Below are positions 22,954 to 33,228 of a stretch of 64,000 bases of DNA, piece by piece. Origin of the DNA: Macrocybe gigantea (Eukaryota; Basidiomycota; Agaricomycetes; Agaricales; Callistosporiaceae); assembly GCA_011319805.1 (NCBI GenBank), contig SJRY01000175.1, positions 1 through 64,000 on the forward strand, in the 5' to 3' direction. The notes beneath the pieces are model-generated. The model saw only the letters and a program-made list of their open reading frames with translations, was not told where the DNA came from and searched no databases. The translations under genes and the position numbers were made by a program. The stretch's first letter is position 1. Each line of letters opens with the position of its first letter.

Positions 22954-24034
22954 ATGAGTTTCCAAGACATCGAAGCTGGCCACAGCCATCCATCCCGCTC
23001 GCCGTCAACGGCGGTGGTCAACCCAGAGGATGAACCATTTCACTCCCTGCAGTCGTCGCTCTCGCTCCAAGTCTTCAAGATGAACGCGAACGTGCAAGGC
23101 ATCCTCAAGCTCGTCGACCAGCTCGGCACGGCGAAGGACTCGGCCACTCTGCGCAAATCGCTGTGTGTTTTTTGTTTATCCCATCTGCACTAGTTCCGTG
23201 AGTTCTGACACGAAACTCCCAGGCATGATCTCACTGAGACGACTCGAGCCATGGCAAAGCGCGGATCAGAGGACTTGAAGAAACTTTCAGTTTTGCAGGA
23301 GAATCTGGTCGGTCGTTTAAGGTTTTTCTCATATTGCAATGCAATTTAAATCAAATGTCATGCCCTAAGCCTCATCAAAAGACAGCCCTGCAGAAAACGT
23401 CTCACGACCTGCAGCTGTCTCTCGCCGCCTTCCAACGCGCGCAACAGGTCAGTGTAGAACGACAGAGGACAGTGGTCCAAGGAGTCAAACTTGCGGTCGA
23501 AGATGAAACCGGCGTACACCCTCCGTACGTCCACTCTTGCTTCAGAATACTGCACATTTCCGACTCCCTTCGTTCAGGTCACACGAAGAGGCAGATCCTA
23601 CGGCTCTGCGGCAGGCTCAAATATTGCAGTCTCAACTCTCCCCACACGAACTTGCGTACCAAGAGTCCCTAATCCAAGAACGCGAGGCTGAGATTCGGGA
23701 AATCGAGTCTGGAATGCACGAGCTCGCTGAGATCTTCAGGGACTTGGGCACACTCGTTGGAGAGCAGGGGCAGATGATCGGTATGACCATTCCTCAAGAG
23801 GCTTGTACAAGCACTTTGGCTTACCTGCTCCCGATAGGCACCGTTGGGAACAATATTTTCTCTGTCTCGAATGACACTTCTGATGCCGCACGAGAACTGA
23901 CGACTGCCCATGAGTACCAGCGCAAGGCCGGTCGTCGTGCTGCTTGCCTCACCTTAGTCTTGATGATAGTTGCAGCGGTCGTGCTGCTCGCCGTGCGTCT
24001 CCCGTTTTCGTGGCTTCCGTACCTAATCTCTTGA
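22954..24034 (+). CDS. Syntaxin-type t-SNARE, Pep12-like
   Basis: Five exons: 22954-23162, 23223-23307, 23382-23524, 23578-23780, 23838-24034. All introns are GT-AG (57-74 bp) and the phases close to 278 aa. The order is that of Qa-SNAREs: N-terminal helical domain (FKMNANVQGILKLVDQLG, then LTETTRAMAKRGSEDLKKL), SNARE motif around IQEREAEIREIESGMHELAE to EQGQMIG, and a C-terminal membrane anchor (LTLVLMIVAAVVLLAV) with a short tail. The zero layer Gln falls in the EQGQMI part. Pep12/syntaxin-7-like proteins act in late-endosome and vacuole fusion. Endosomal assignment is by resemblance; Vam3-type is an alternative. The last exon begins GTVGNN where many relatives have DNIENN, a mild divergence. 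Confidence 0.88.
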
Positions 24035-24603
24035 CTCGGTTTTTTTTGAAGATCCTCTCCTGATACCTCTTCTGCCAATCGTTTGACGGTAAATGTGTTT
24101 GACTGTAATTATTGGATATCCTAATGGCCTGTGGATGCGATTGATTTGTCTCAGACTCTTCTGCTACGTTACGGCTGTTGCATTGAGTATCTTTTCGGAC
24201 ATTTAACTATTCTCATTATTTTTGATTGTGTAGTATGATTTGACTCCAGAACGGCGTTGATGTGGTCAGAAACGTTAACTTGTCACGAGTAATCGTTACC
24301 CTCGCAATCTTCCAATGGTTTTTCCCAATCAAGTCGCCACAAGATTATGTCTATTGAATCTGTAAAAACGTTCCAAGCATTGACCAAATGGGTGTGCGGT
24401 CCGCTTTGGCAGTATGGCGGACCGCTATGCTCTCACCGCCATGTTAAAAATGGACTGCAGCTCCTCGCAGCTGACGAGAATCCTACTGCCTTACATCCAG
24501 GAATTTCAAAATGCTGTATTTCGGACGGCTCGCCAGCGCTTTATCGCTGAGCAGACCTAACGACAACCCAAGGCTGAGCCATGGGAGGACCAACTTTTTC
24601 ACA
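24035..24603. other. Intergenic, downstream of the SNARE gene
   Basis: About 570 bp without coding signal apart from short frames. It probably includes the SNARE 3' UTR and the upstream region of the pectinesterase remnant. Confidence 0.5.
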
Positions 24604-24792
24604 ATGGGCGTCCTGTTGTCCCTCTCCCTTCGTACTGCTGACGCACTCTCGCCTCGGTACTCTGCTTGCCAAGTCCAGAAACCCATCGGAGTGTCGCCGC
24701 TGTTTGGGTGTCCACCTGACACGATCTACGTATCAAATAATGCATCCGACATTTTGGCCCAGTTCAGAAGCATTCAAGACGCCATCTCATCC
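24604..24792 (+). pseudogene. 5' exon remnant of a pectinesterase-like secreted enzyme
   Basis: An open stretch starting at an ATG with a hydrophobic start (MGVLLSLSLRTADALS) and continuing to CPPDTIYVSNNASDILAQF and RSIQDAISSL. It matches the beginning of fungal pectin methylesterases, where a Cys-Pro-x-Gly/Asp-Thr-(I/V)-x-V strand is followed by the QxAIxSLP helix. A possible donor GTCAGT follows at 24793, but nothing of the right-handed beta-helix (QAVA, DFIFG type motifs) could be found downstream. It is therefore likely a truncated gene. The identification rests on one short block. Confidence 0.45.
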
Positions 24793-25082
24793 CTGTCAGT
24801 GCTACTCCATCTGCCCTAGTTTCTCCTTCGTTCATTAACGACTCTTTTGTCATTTCGTTGTGGTTGACTATGTCGCGTACGACGTCCTTGCTCTTGATGA
24901 CATCTCTGCAGGTCCTGCCGCAGTCGGTCATGGAGGTCGATGGCGAGATGGCCTGCCTTATCGTGGAAAATCTATCATGTCATAGATAACGAAGATAATC
25001 AATCAATCGATAAAAGGGCAATATAAAGGGAATTGAAGACCATGAGCGCTGACGCCACAACCATCCCACTACAGGGCCGTCA

Positions 25083-25447
25083 ATGAGAACAGGTCGGTCT
25101 TGATTAATATTATGACCATAGTCTCAATTGTATTCCGAAGGACTTCCACAGATTTCTCTATCCTATGATGGCCGTGAGGCACGATCTGAATGCCCGGCGA
25201 ATTATGAGGTGGGTTGTTGCACAAGTCCTTCTCCGTATGCTTAAATTACAAGGCGGCCCGTCAACGAGCCCTAGAACTGTTTGCCGATCTTCCCTCTGGG
25301 TTTTACTTTCAAATCATCACGAAGAAACGGAGAGCATACGCAATAAAAACTGACGATGACTGGCAGCGCTTCACCGAGCTGGCGAGAGCGGACTGGGATG
25401 CACAGCCGCAGGGCGGGGCAATTGGAATGCAAATCATTGTCGAATGA
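25083..25447 (+). CDS. Small 90-aa protein, unknown function
   Basis: Three exons, 25083-25092, 25141-25208 and 25253-25447, with short GT-AG introns (48 and 44 bp), close in frame to 90 aa. The last exon (AARQRALELFADLPSGFYFQ, then IITKKRRAYAIKTDDDWQRF) reads like a small beta-grasp or PB1-like domain: strand, helix, two strands with an acidic DDD, helix. That is an impression only. The first exon of 10 nt and the GTCGGT donor are the weak part of the model; the 65-codon last exon is more certain. Confidence 0.5.
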
Positions 25448-25601
25448 GGTTTCTGTGCGTGCATTTGAATTTGCATCTCAATATTACAATTAAAGGATTC
25501 AAGACTTCGGCGTCATGGATCTAAGGAGTAGTATAGTGGGCAGGAAATTTCCTATTCTTAGTACAGTACGATCGAGGTACTCTTAACAACGGCTTGGATT
25601 T

Positions 25602-25720
25602 GCCTCGACGTGAACCGCCAGCCAACCGAAGCCATCATCATCCATAAAGCCGCCATTACCGTCAACTGAAGAGATGTTTCCCATGTGCATAGTCCCATTC
25701 GAGTCAGTGGTCAAGAAGGG
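25602..25720 (-). repeat. Tandem near-copy of the last coding part of the Gti1/Pac2-type gene
   Basis: This segment repeats, with substitutions, the stretch 25779-25921 that encodes the C-terminus of the neighbouring gene. Both encode HMGNISSVDG followed by a Gly-Phe-Met-Asp motif and end in a stop. It lies just beyond the stop codon in the same orientation, so the 3' end of the gene has been partly duplicated. A good donor (GTAAGC near 25797) and an acceptor-like CAG near 25734 lie between the copies, but splicing them would leave the repeat frame. Confidence 0.7.
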
Positions 25721-25777
25721 CAGCGCGCCCTGACTGCAATGGTCAACTGAGGGCATGATGCTGAGCAATTCGTAGAT

Positions 25778-27365
25778 TTACCTCGGTGTGAGCCGCTTAC
25801 CTTCGTCCATCCCCAGCCAATGGAAGCCATCACCATCCATAAAGCCACTACCGTCAACTGAAGAGATGTTTCCCATGTGTGTAAAGACATTCCCATTCGA
25901 GTTGGTGGCACAGGGGTTCAGCGCCAATACCCCCTGACCATGACCATTAGAATAACCATGGAATTCACGTTCGACGTGGTCAACGCTCATGCCATGCATG
26001 ACGGGCCCCTCGGTCCTTGTCGCATGCCACGAGGATGCTGATGTCCCCCCATGTGGTGGCGGAGGCGCTTCACTGCCCATCTGCGTCGGGTGTGGGCCGC
26101 TGGTCATGCCTCCTCCCATTCGCATCTGCAGCGGAGGCTCAAAACAACCAAGATCAATAGCAGTGATCACATGGTGGGTCAGGTCGTTCGCGAAGGATGC
26201 TTGTTTGCCGGGAAGAGGCATTCTTTCAGATGGCGAATGAAGCTGGGGTGGATGCTGGGTAGACAGAGATGAAGAATCGGTCAGCGCTGGACCACCAATA
26301 GCGTCCTCCACCACAGATTCTGATATTGCATGTCCGTGTGAGTGCAATATCGAAATAATTCCACACCAACTGACCAGGCTCTTCAAGAGCATCTACCTTG
26401 AGGGCTATCTCCTCTTGCGCACCATTCCAGATCTTCTGCAGGCATGTACCGGTTTTACGCGCAGAGGCCACCATCGCACGAAGAAGATGCGCTAGAGCTT
26501 GGGAAACCTCAGGTGTTTGCTCCACCAGAGGCAACGTATGCACCGATTTGGATGTCTGCGAATGGTGACAGAATTTATAGTATACAATAAAACGGGTACT
26601 GAAGACAGATGAACCTTTCGTTTTTTCCTATTGCAAACACCATCCAACGATTCTCCATTAGATGGGTTCCCATCGTCCTCCAGACTTCTTTTTGATGACG
26701 GCATGGGGAGGTACGATGAACTGCCATTTCCTTGAAGATTCGGATCATTGGCAGCTGGAGGAAAAGCCATCTCCATATGCATAGATCTTCCACCTCTCAA
26801 GCATTACAGATGTTTTTTTGCGCGTCCCGGACTGAAAGCAAAGGTCAATGGCTGGAGAATCCATGTCATAGCAAGACAAGTGTACGGGACCTCTGTATAA
26901 CGGAATAGACCTGGATGCATATTCCTGTCCCAATTTATAGCACTCCCTTGTTTGTCCTGTATGTTAACATTGCTCCGGGCTGGTTTGAGGCACAACCACT
27001 CACCCCACTTGATTCCATCGTGCCAACATTTTTGTCCATCAACATGAAAGACGAGCACATTCCCTCCAGAAACCAACTTTTCTACTATTGCCGGTCTGTC
27101 TTGTTTGCGTACTTTCAGCCATGGCAGTGGTTTTACAACACCGTTCTGAATTCCACAGAGAATGGCCTCAATGTCTTTAGGTGTTTTCACAGAGACACTG
27201 CCGAAATATGTGAAGAAGACGAATAAACAGTCAGGTTAAAGAATATTACCCTTTGTAAGACGGAGAAAATTCCATACTGTCCACGGTGTTCTGGGGATCG
27301 TGTTGAACATTGGGCACTGTGGAAGTGGTTGGTTCCCTTTGATTACGAAAATTAATAATCATCAT
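25778..27365 (-). CDS. Gti1/Pac2 (WOPR) family protein, probable transcription regulator
   Basis: Six exons on minus: 27365-27250, 27197-27004, 26956-26891, 26793-26615, 26555-26397, 26305-25778, with GT-AG introns of 47-97 bp. The phases agree and give 413 aa. A second Met lies one codon in. Residues about 37-115 match the pattern of the WOPR DNA-binding domain: YKG(V), TPKDIEAILCGIQNGV, LVSGGNVLVFHVDG, KCWHDGIKW. The second half of the domain is weak and the usual SPSR block is not evident. Then come a Lys/Arg cluster (NRKKRK, possible nuclear signal), a helical stretch and a long Gly/Pro/His-rich tail. Family members (Gti1, Pac2, Wor1, Ryp1) control morphology and development in fungi. Exons 3 and 4 are the least certain. 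Confidence 0.6.
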
Positions 27366-28038
27366 GTCAGAAGAAACAACCCTTGATCGCAACGCCATCC
27401 ATCAGAAGACTGACAGGCCTTTGACATGTCCGATGATCGAACCATCGGAAATCGCGTCCCAATCCGCCACCTCGGGTTACTATCTTGGCACGGACAGCAC
27501 CTTTTTTCGGACAGTCACGCAATTTGGCTGGGAAAAAAATGTGACATTGTGTGACAGCGTGATGCCACGTAAGATTTTTGGCAGGCTGTCCGAATGATGG
27601 GGGTGTCCGATGCAAGGTGGCAAGATAGTATTAAACTAAAAACGAGTGACAAGAGCTGGTCAGAATGAGGGTATGCAAGGATAATAATATGCAAGTCAAC
27701 TTGAAGTCGATTGTGTTCAGCAGGGTGCATTGCGGACATTCAAATTCTGGCTGATCTAATACACAGCGCTGCGATGCTGCGAAAGTCATAACTGAATGGG
27801 ACTAATCCTCAACATCATCTGGCTTTTTCCTCCCAAACACATTCACCTATACACGAAATGCTGCCGCTCGACCTCTACCCCCCTCCTTATCTGCCCATTC
27901 TCCACAACTGTGCCGAGGATGATGCGTATTCCCCTCTTGACACCTCAGCGGCATCCGTGTCGCTTAATTGCCTAGGGACACTTGGCAGGTGCCAGTTTGC
28001 CAGGCTGAGTCATTGTATCTCGAGGACACCATCCCGAG
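27366..28038. other. Upstream region of the Gti1/Pac2-type gene, ending at element B
   Basis: About 670 bp. An ATG at 27858 opens a frame (MLPLDLYPPPYLPILHNCAE...) that runs into element B at 28039. It may be the first exon of a gene interrupted by the transposon, but it has no recognisable similarity. Otherwise AT-rich upstream sequence. Confidence 0.4.
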
Positions 28039-28358
28039 TGTTACAGACGCCGCCCAAAGGACTATTCATTTTCTTATCTTATCTTTCCCACATCCCTTAT
28101 CTCCCCCATCATGCTGCGCAGCGCGCAGCCATCGAGTCATCCCACTTCCCTAGTCATCCTGAGTCATCTCTTTCCAGTCTTACTCATCCGCAGTCCACAG
28201 CATTGCGCAGCCCATGGTCCGTGCTCGAGTACTGTAATGTATATAAGGACTCCCAGATGTACCAGTAGCGCTAGGCTTAATATTCCTTTTGCCATCATCT
28301 CAAGACCACTCTCGCACTTAGTCTGCCCGAGTCCTTCTGAGATTCGTCTAGCCTAACA
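28039..28358 (+). repeat. 5' LTR of element B
   Basis: 320 bp, TGTTACAGAC...CTAGCCTAACA. TATA box TATATAAGG starts at 28240. The predicted transcript start AGGCTTAATAT at 28273 is 33 bp downstream and is the sequence complementary to the primer-binding site. R and U5 are therefore about 28273-28358. Confidence 0.95.
28240..28283 (+). promoter_or_regulatory. LTR core promoter and predicted transcript start of element B
   Basis: TATATAAGG at 28240-28248, then 33 bp from its first base to the first base of AGGCTTAATAT (28273-28283). This is the usual TATA-to-start distance. The start is inferred from spacing plus complementarity with 28361-28371; it was not observed. Confidence 0.7.
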
Positions 28359-28360
28359 AG

Positions 28361-28371
28361 ATATTAAGCCT
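28361..28371 (+). other. Self-primer binding site of element B
   Basis: ATATTAAGCCT, two bases after the LTR end. It is the exact reverse complement of 28273-28283, and pairing ends after exactly 11 bases on both sides. In fission yeast Tf1 the first 11 nt of the mRNA fold back onto such a site and are cut by RNase H to make the primer, replacing a tRNA. The layout here is the same. Confidence 0.85.
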
Positions 28372-28424
28372 CGTCGAGACTCGCTCAGACTCACACACAC
28401 ACCACGTCACGCTTTATCAAAGAC

Positions 28425-30189
28425 TTGATCAACATTCGACGACAAGCGGTCGCCGACCCAGCGAGCACTAGCACGAGCGACGAGAGCACTTGGCTCAGAG
28501 AAGTAGACCAGACATTGCAGTCCACGCCATTCGCAGAGACAGTCCACGCCATCCGCAGAGACACTAGCAATCCAAACAAACGAAAGAGAGAGCGCACGCC
28601 TACACCAAGTAGCGACGACGAAGAACAGGCATTTCTGAGAGAGTTTGCCTTCACCACCACAGACGAGCCCGCTGAAATCCTCAGCGAAGGAGCAGCACAA
28701 CTCATTGCAGAACTCTTCCTAGAAGGAGAATACGGGATAAGCCTAGAAGAGCTGTGGTCAGACCAGAATCTTCTTGCTGAAGAAGAGGACGAACCCATCC
28801 GCAAGAAAACGAGAGAAGAACGAACACAAGCCCGAGATTTTAGGCGACAACAGATCGAGAACTATAATCGCCGAACACAGGAGGAAGACATACTGATACA
28901 GAGAGGGCACGACGCACAGAACATACGACAGAACCAATGAGAACGACACCAGAGTCAAGGACACACAGGAACGAAACCGCCGAATCCCTTCAGAGGACCA
29001 ATCCGCCGAAGCACTGCATAAGGAGAGAATCGCACCACCGTGGCGAAAGTAAGCAACAGCGACTGGGACGAATACTATCGGTGGAGGGAGCGAAAAGGAT
29101 TACCAAAGACAACCGGACCGACCGCCGCAGAGTGGGCCGATTTTGAACAAGCTTGTAGGATCGCAGGAGTCGACCTAGACTACTGGAAAGAACAGAGAGA
29201 GGAGCGAAGACAGAAACAGCTCCAAGAACAGCAAGCCCAAGTACAAGCACAGCAGACCCAAGAACAACAGATCCAGGAACAGGAAGACCAAGACCAAGAG
29301 AACGACGAAGAAAACCCCCAAAGGATGACGACAGAATACAAGGGAATCATCGCCGACCCGAAATCCTTTACAGGAGATCGAACGTCCTTCGATATTTGGT
29401 GGAGAAAGATGAAACTCTACATAACCGCACATGGGGACCTCACGGATACACAGAAGATTGGAGCAGTCCTGTCTAGAATGACCGACGGACCCGGAGCCCA
29501 TTGGGCATCAAAGAAGATCGACACCACTACAACCAAAGCACATGGGCCGACTTCATAACCGAGATAGAGACACGATTCAGCAACGTCATGTCGCCATCAC
29601 AAGCAGGAAGCAAACTATTCAACATCAGATAGGGAAACCGACCCATCGACGAATTTCTAGATGAATTCGTAGACCTCGCAGGGAAAGCAGGAATGACAGG
29701 AACAGCCCTCGTTTCCTACTCGAGAAGAGCTTAAACCGAAGGACAGCAGAAGCCGTACACTCAATCTCCACACTTCCAACAGATGGAGATGAATATATCA
29801 AGACAGTTCGAGCAATTGGACGAAACATCGATGAACACAGAAATGTGATGAGAGGAGAATTCACAAGCAATCAGCGCAAGGCCGGAAATCCAAGCCGAGG
29901 AGCAGGACAGGCCATGGAAGTCGACAAAGTACGAAGCAACAACTGCTTCAACTGCAATAAACCAGGACACATCTCACGAAACTGCCCGGAACCACGAAAA
30001 GGAGCAGCAAATGTCACATGTTTCAACTGTGGCTTAAAGGGACACTATGCACGAAACTGCAAGAAGAAGAAGAAAGGAAAATCCCGGGTCAGAGAAGTAA
30101 AGAAGAAGAAGGAGAGGACGAAGAAGACAAGGATGAAGAAAGCTCTGACAAAGAGGGTTTTGCCGAAGGGTCCGACTAGGAGGTGCTAA
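28425..30189 (+). pseudogene. gag of element B, interrupted
   Basis: Open segments 28425-28940 (acidic N-terminal part; the frame has no ATG here, TTG at 28425), 29040-29558 (capsid-like, WADFEQACRIAGVDLDYW and later DTQKIGAVLSRMTDGPGAHW) and 29845-30189 with two CCHC zinc knuckles ([28 protein letters not shown]) and a Lys-rich tail. The first two segments share one frame and are separated by TGA 28938 (CGA in element A) and TAA 29019 (also TAA in A). Single-base losses near 29535 and 29708 break the next part, where element A is intact. gag packages the element RNA; as written this copy cannot make it whole. Confidence 0.85.
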
Positions 30190-30379
30190 ATCGCGACCCA
30201 TACAACTGAAACAGACTCGCTTCGATACCGGATGTAGATCATCCCATACTCTGAAATACACCATTCCTGCCAAGCGATCTGAAGCACCAAGAAAAACCAT
30301 CCAAGGGGACAAACCACCAAAGAGGAAAGAGCTCGCAGTACCAGCGAGGATACGAACACGAAAAGGAATCGCAATGATA

Positions 30380-30564
30380 ACACCAGAAGTCATAGCGGAG
30401 CGGATAGGACCTGCATCAACACCGCGATAGTAGCAAAAACAGGACTGAAGACACGACGAATCAAGAAGATTCCCATCATAAATGCAGACGGATCACCCAA
30501 TCGTCAGAAAACAGCAGACCGAGTAGCGGAGGTCCACATCGACATTAAAGGACACAAGGAGCAT
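30380..30564 (+). pseudogene. Protease region of element B, active-site codon broken
   Basis: The aspartic protease segment precedes pol in the same frame from 30393 on (SGADRTCINTAIVAKTGL). The base that would complete the catalytic Asp codon is absent between 30391 and 30392; element A has it (Asp codon at 5114-5116). Downstream, the frame is continuous with 30565-33228, so the natural pol starts well upstream of the Met at 30565. Confidence 0.8.
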
Positions 30565-33228
30565 ATGGAAGCCATCGTACTCGATATCGGAAAAACCGAC
30601 ATGCTACTAGGACATGACTGGCTTGTCTACCACAACCCAACAATCAAATGGAGGACAGGAGAAATTGTCTTCGATAGATGCCCCAAAACGTGCAAAATAA
30701 ACCACCAGACGATCAAGATACAGAAGGTGGCTGAACCAGCGAAAACCACAGCCAGCGACAAGACAGGAACCCAGATACCCCCATATCTGATCAGATTCAA
30801 ACACCTCTTCAAGGAGAAGAACTTTGATCGCTTACCAGACCACAAAGAATGGGACCATGAAATAAACTTAACGAAGGATGCACCCAAAACGATACCGAGC
30901 AAGGTCTACCCGATGACACAGAAAGAGCTAGAGGAACTAGATGCCTTCGTCGAAGAAGGATTACGAACAGGAAAAATACGCCCATCGAAATCACCTTACG
31001 CAGCACCCTGCTTCTTTCGCAATAAGAAGGATGGAAGCAAGCGACTCATCCAAGACTACCGGGAAATAAACAAATATACGGTCAAGGACAAGTTTCCACT
31101 ACCACGCATCAGCGAGCTCCTCGACGTACTACAAGGAGCAAAGTACTTTAGCAAGATCGATATTATCTGGGGGTACAATAACGTGCGCATCCGGAAAGGG
31201 GACGAATGGAAGGCAGCCTTCCTAACAGCAAGAGGACTCTTCGAACCGACAGTCATGTATTTTGGGCAGTGCAACGCACCAGGCACTTTTAGCCGAATGA
31301 TGGCGAGCCTCTTCCAAGACCAAATACGAAGAAGAGTGTGCATAATCTATATGGATGACATTATAATCATCGGACGAACACGAGAGGAACTCCAAAAGAA
31401 CACCATAGAAGTCATGGAAATACTGAACAAGAACGACCTATTCATCAAAGGACCGAAATGCGTCTGGGAATCATCGAAAGTCCCAGTACTAGGATACATC
31501 GTAGGAGAAGGGAAGGTAGAAATGGAACCAGAAAAGATCACAGCCGTACAATCCTGGCCAACCCCAAAGACGAAGAAAGAACTACAAAAGTTCTTGGGAT
31601 TCACGAACTTTTACCGACGATTCATCAAGGGATATGCAAAGGTCGCTAAACCCCTGACGGAGTTGACTGGAAACAAAACATTCCAGTGGACAGACAAGCA
31701 ACAAGGCGCTTTCAAAGAACTGATCCAACATATAACCTCAGCACCCATTCTAGCACTACCACAGACAGAAGGAAAATTCCGAGTCGAAACGGACGCCTCA
31801 GGATATGCCATTGGAGCGGTACTATCACAACAGCAGAAAGGACTATGGCATCCGATTGCATTCATTTCGAGATGCATGACCCCAGCAGAGCAAAACTACG
31901 AAATCTACGACAAGGAACTTCTTGCGATAATGGTCGCACTAAAGACATGGAGACAATACCTCCTCGAAGCTCGAGAGAAGTTCGAAATATTGACGGATCA
32001 CAAGAACCTATCATACTTCCGAAAGCCGCAGCGACTCAATTCGAGACAGATTGGCTGGTACCTGAAATTACAGGAATATGACTACGAACTACGACACGTA
32101 CCAGGAAAGGCGAATGGAAAAGCGGATGTCCTGTCACGAATGGCAGGATATGAAGAAAACCTAGCAGAGAAGGACGACATACAAATGATCAAAGAAGCAG
32201 CATTCATTCGACATCTGGAAGAGAATAATGAACGAGACTTCGAATTTATGATGTTCGAGGACGAACACCCACAGAAAGAAGAAGCAGAAAATAACGAAAC
32301 AATACAAACAAGAGGAATCACGATGATCGAATCCTCAAGGATAGAACAAATTCAACAATGCACACGAAGGGAGACAATCGTAACAACAGGACTGAAGGAA
32401 AAACCACACTGGTTCACAGAAGATGACCACATCGTATACATAGGAGGAAAAATCTATGTTCCTCCAGACAACAAACTGAAGGAAAACATCATGTTTGAAC
32501 ACCACGACACACCCATCGGAGGACACCCAGGGCAATACCGCATGCACGAGCTCATAAGCCGCACCTATTGGTGGCCATCAATGCTGACAGACATCAAGAA
32601 GTATGTCAATGGATGCGAAACATGTCAGCGAAACAAAATCATCCGACAAAAGAAACACGCACCCCTGCACCCGCACGAAGTCCCACAACAACCATGGGAA
32701 GATATCGGAGTAGATCTCATAGGACCGCTACCCAGCTCGAACGGCTTTAACGCCATCGCCGCAGTCACAGACCGCCTGACCAAGATGATCCACCTAGTTC
32801 CCACAAAGACCGAACTCACAGCAGAAGGTCTCGCACGACTATACCGAGACAATGTGTGGCGGCTTCATGGAATTCCACGAAAGATCATCAGTGATCGAGG
32901 ACCCCAGTTCGCAGCACGATTCATGACAGCACTTCTAAAATTACTCGGAACAAAGCAAAACCTATCAACGGCCTATCACCCACAGACAGATGGACAGGCG
33001 GAGCGATCCCACCAAGAAACGGAAGCCTTCCTCAGAAGCTTCACAAACAACCTACAGGATGATTGGGCAGAATGGATAGCAATTGCAGAGTACCAATACA
33101 ATGACAAAGCACACCAGGGAACGAAGGAAACACCATTCTACCTCAACTATGGAATGCACCCCTGGAAGGGAGAGCCGCAGACGACAGAAGGGAATAACCC
33201 GCAGCAAAAGACTTCGTCAAAAGAATGA
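30565..33228 (+). CDS. pol of element B: reverse transcriptase, RNase H, integrase
   Basis: 887 codons open from the Met at 30565, continuous upstream with the protease. Reverse transcriptase about residues 110-290 with YMDD at 262-265. RNase H with Asp410 (ETDASGYAIGAV) and YDKELLAIM. Integrase zinc-binding HHCC region (His646/647, Cys684, Cys687; GCETCQRNK). Integrase catalytic triad Asp717 (VDLIGP), Asp777 (DRGPQF), Glu813 (GQAERS), with 35 residues between the last two as in DD35E enzymes. The frame ends at TGA 33226 because one C appears missing near 33190; element A and element 0 show the continuing frame. It copies the RNA and inserts the cDNA. Confidence 0.93.
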   Translation: MEAIVLDIGKTDMLLGHDWLVYHNPTIKWRTGEIVFDRCPKTCKINHQTIKIQKVAEPAKTTASDKTGTQIPPYLIRFKHLFKEKNFDRLPDHKEWDHEINLTKDAPKTIPSKVYPMTQKELEELDAFVEEGLRTGKIRPSKSPYAAPCFFRNKKDGSKRLIQDYREINKYTVKDKFPLPRISELLDVLQGAKYFSKIDIIWGYNNVRIRKGDEWKAAFLTARGLFEPTVMYFGQCNAPGTFSRMMASLFQDQIRRRVCIIYMDDIIIIGRTREELQKNTIEVMEILNKNDLFIKGPKCVWESSKVPVLGYIVGEGKVEMEPEKITAVQSWPTPKTKKELQKFLGFTNFYRRFIKGYAKVAKPLTELTGNKTFQWTDKQQGAFKELIQHITSAPILALPQTEGKFRVETDASGYAIGAVLSQQQKGLWHPIAFISRCMTPAEQNYEIYDKELLAIMVALKTWRQYLLEAREKFEILTDHKNLSYFRKPQRLNSRQIGWYLKLQEYDYELRHVPGKANGKADVLSRMAGYEENLAEKDDIQMIKEAAFIRHLEENNERDFEFMMFEDEHPQKEEAENNETIQTRGITMIESSRIEQIQQCTRRETIVTTGLKEKPHWFTEDDHIVYIGGKIYVPPDNKLKENIMFEHHDTPIGGHPGQYRMHELISRTYWWPSMLTDIKKYVNGCETCQRNKIIRQKKHAPLHPHEVPQQPWEDIGVDLIGPLPSSNGFNAIAAVTDRLTKMIHLVPTKTELTAEGLARLYRDNVWRLHGIPRKIISDRGPQFAARFMTALLKLLGTKQNLSTAYHPQTDGQAERSHQETEAFLRSFTNNLQDDWAEWIAIAEYQYNDKAHQGTKETPFYLNYGMHPWKGEPQTTEGNNPQQKTSSKE

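Noticed and set aside
26594..26810. Apparent frameshifts in the Gti1/Pac2-type gene
   Set aside because: At first the gene seemed broken. Placing acceptors at 26794 and 26306 gives GT-AG introns of 97 and 91 bp and an unbroken 413-aa frame, so no frameshift is claimed.
27364..27597. Open frame of 77 codons facing away from the Gti1/Pac2-type gene
   Set aside because: No similarity, no typical composition, and it covers the start codon and upstream region of a better-supported gene. Taken as chance.
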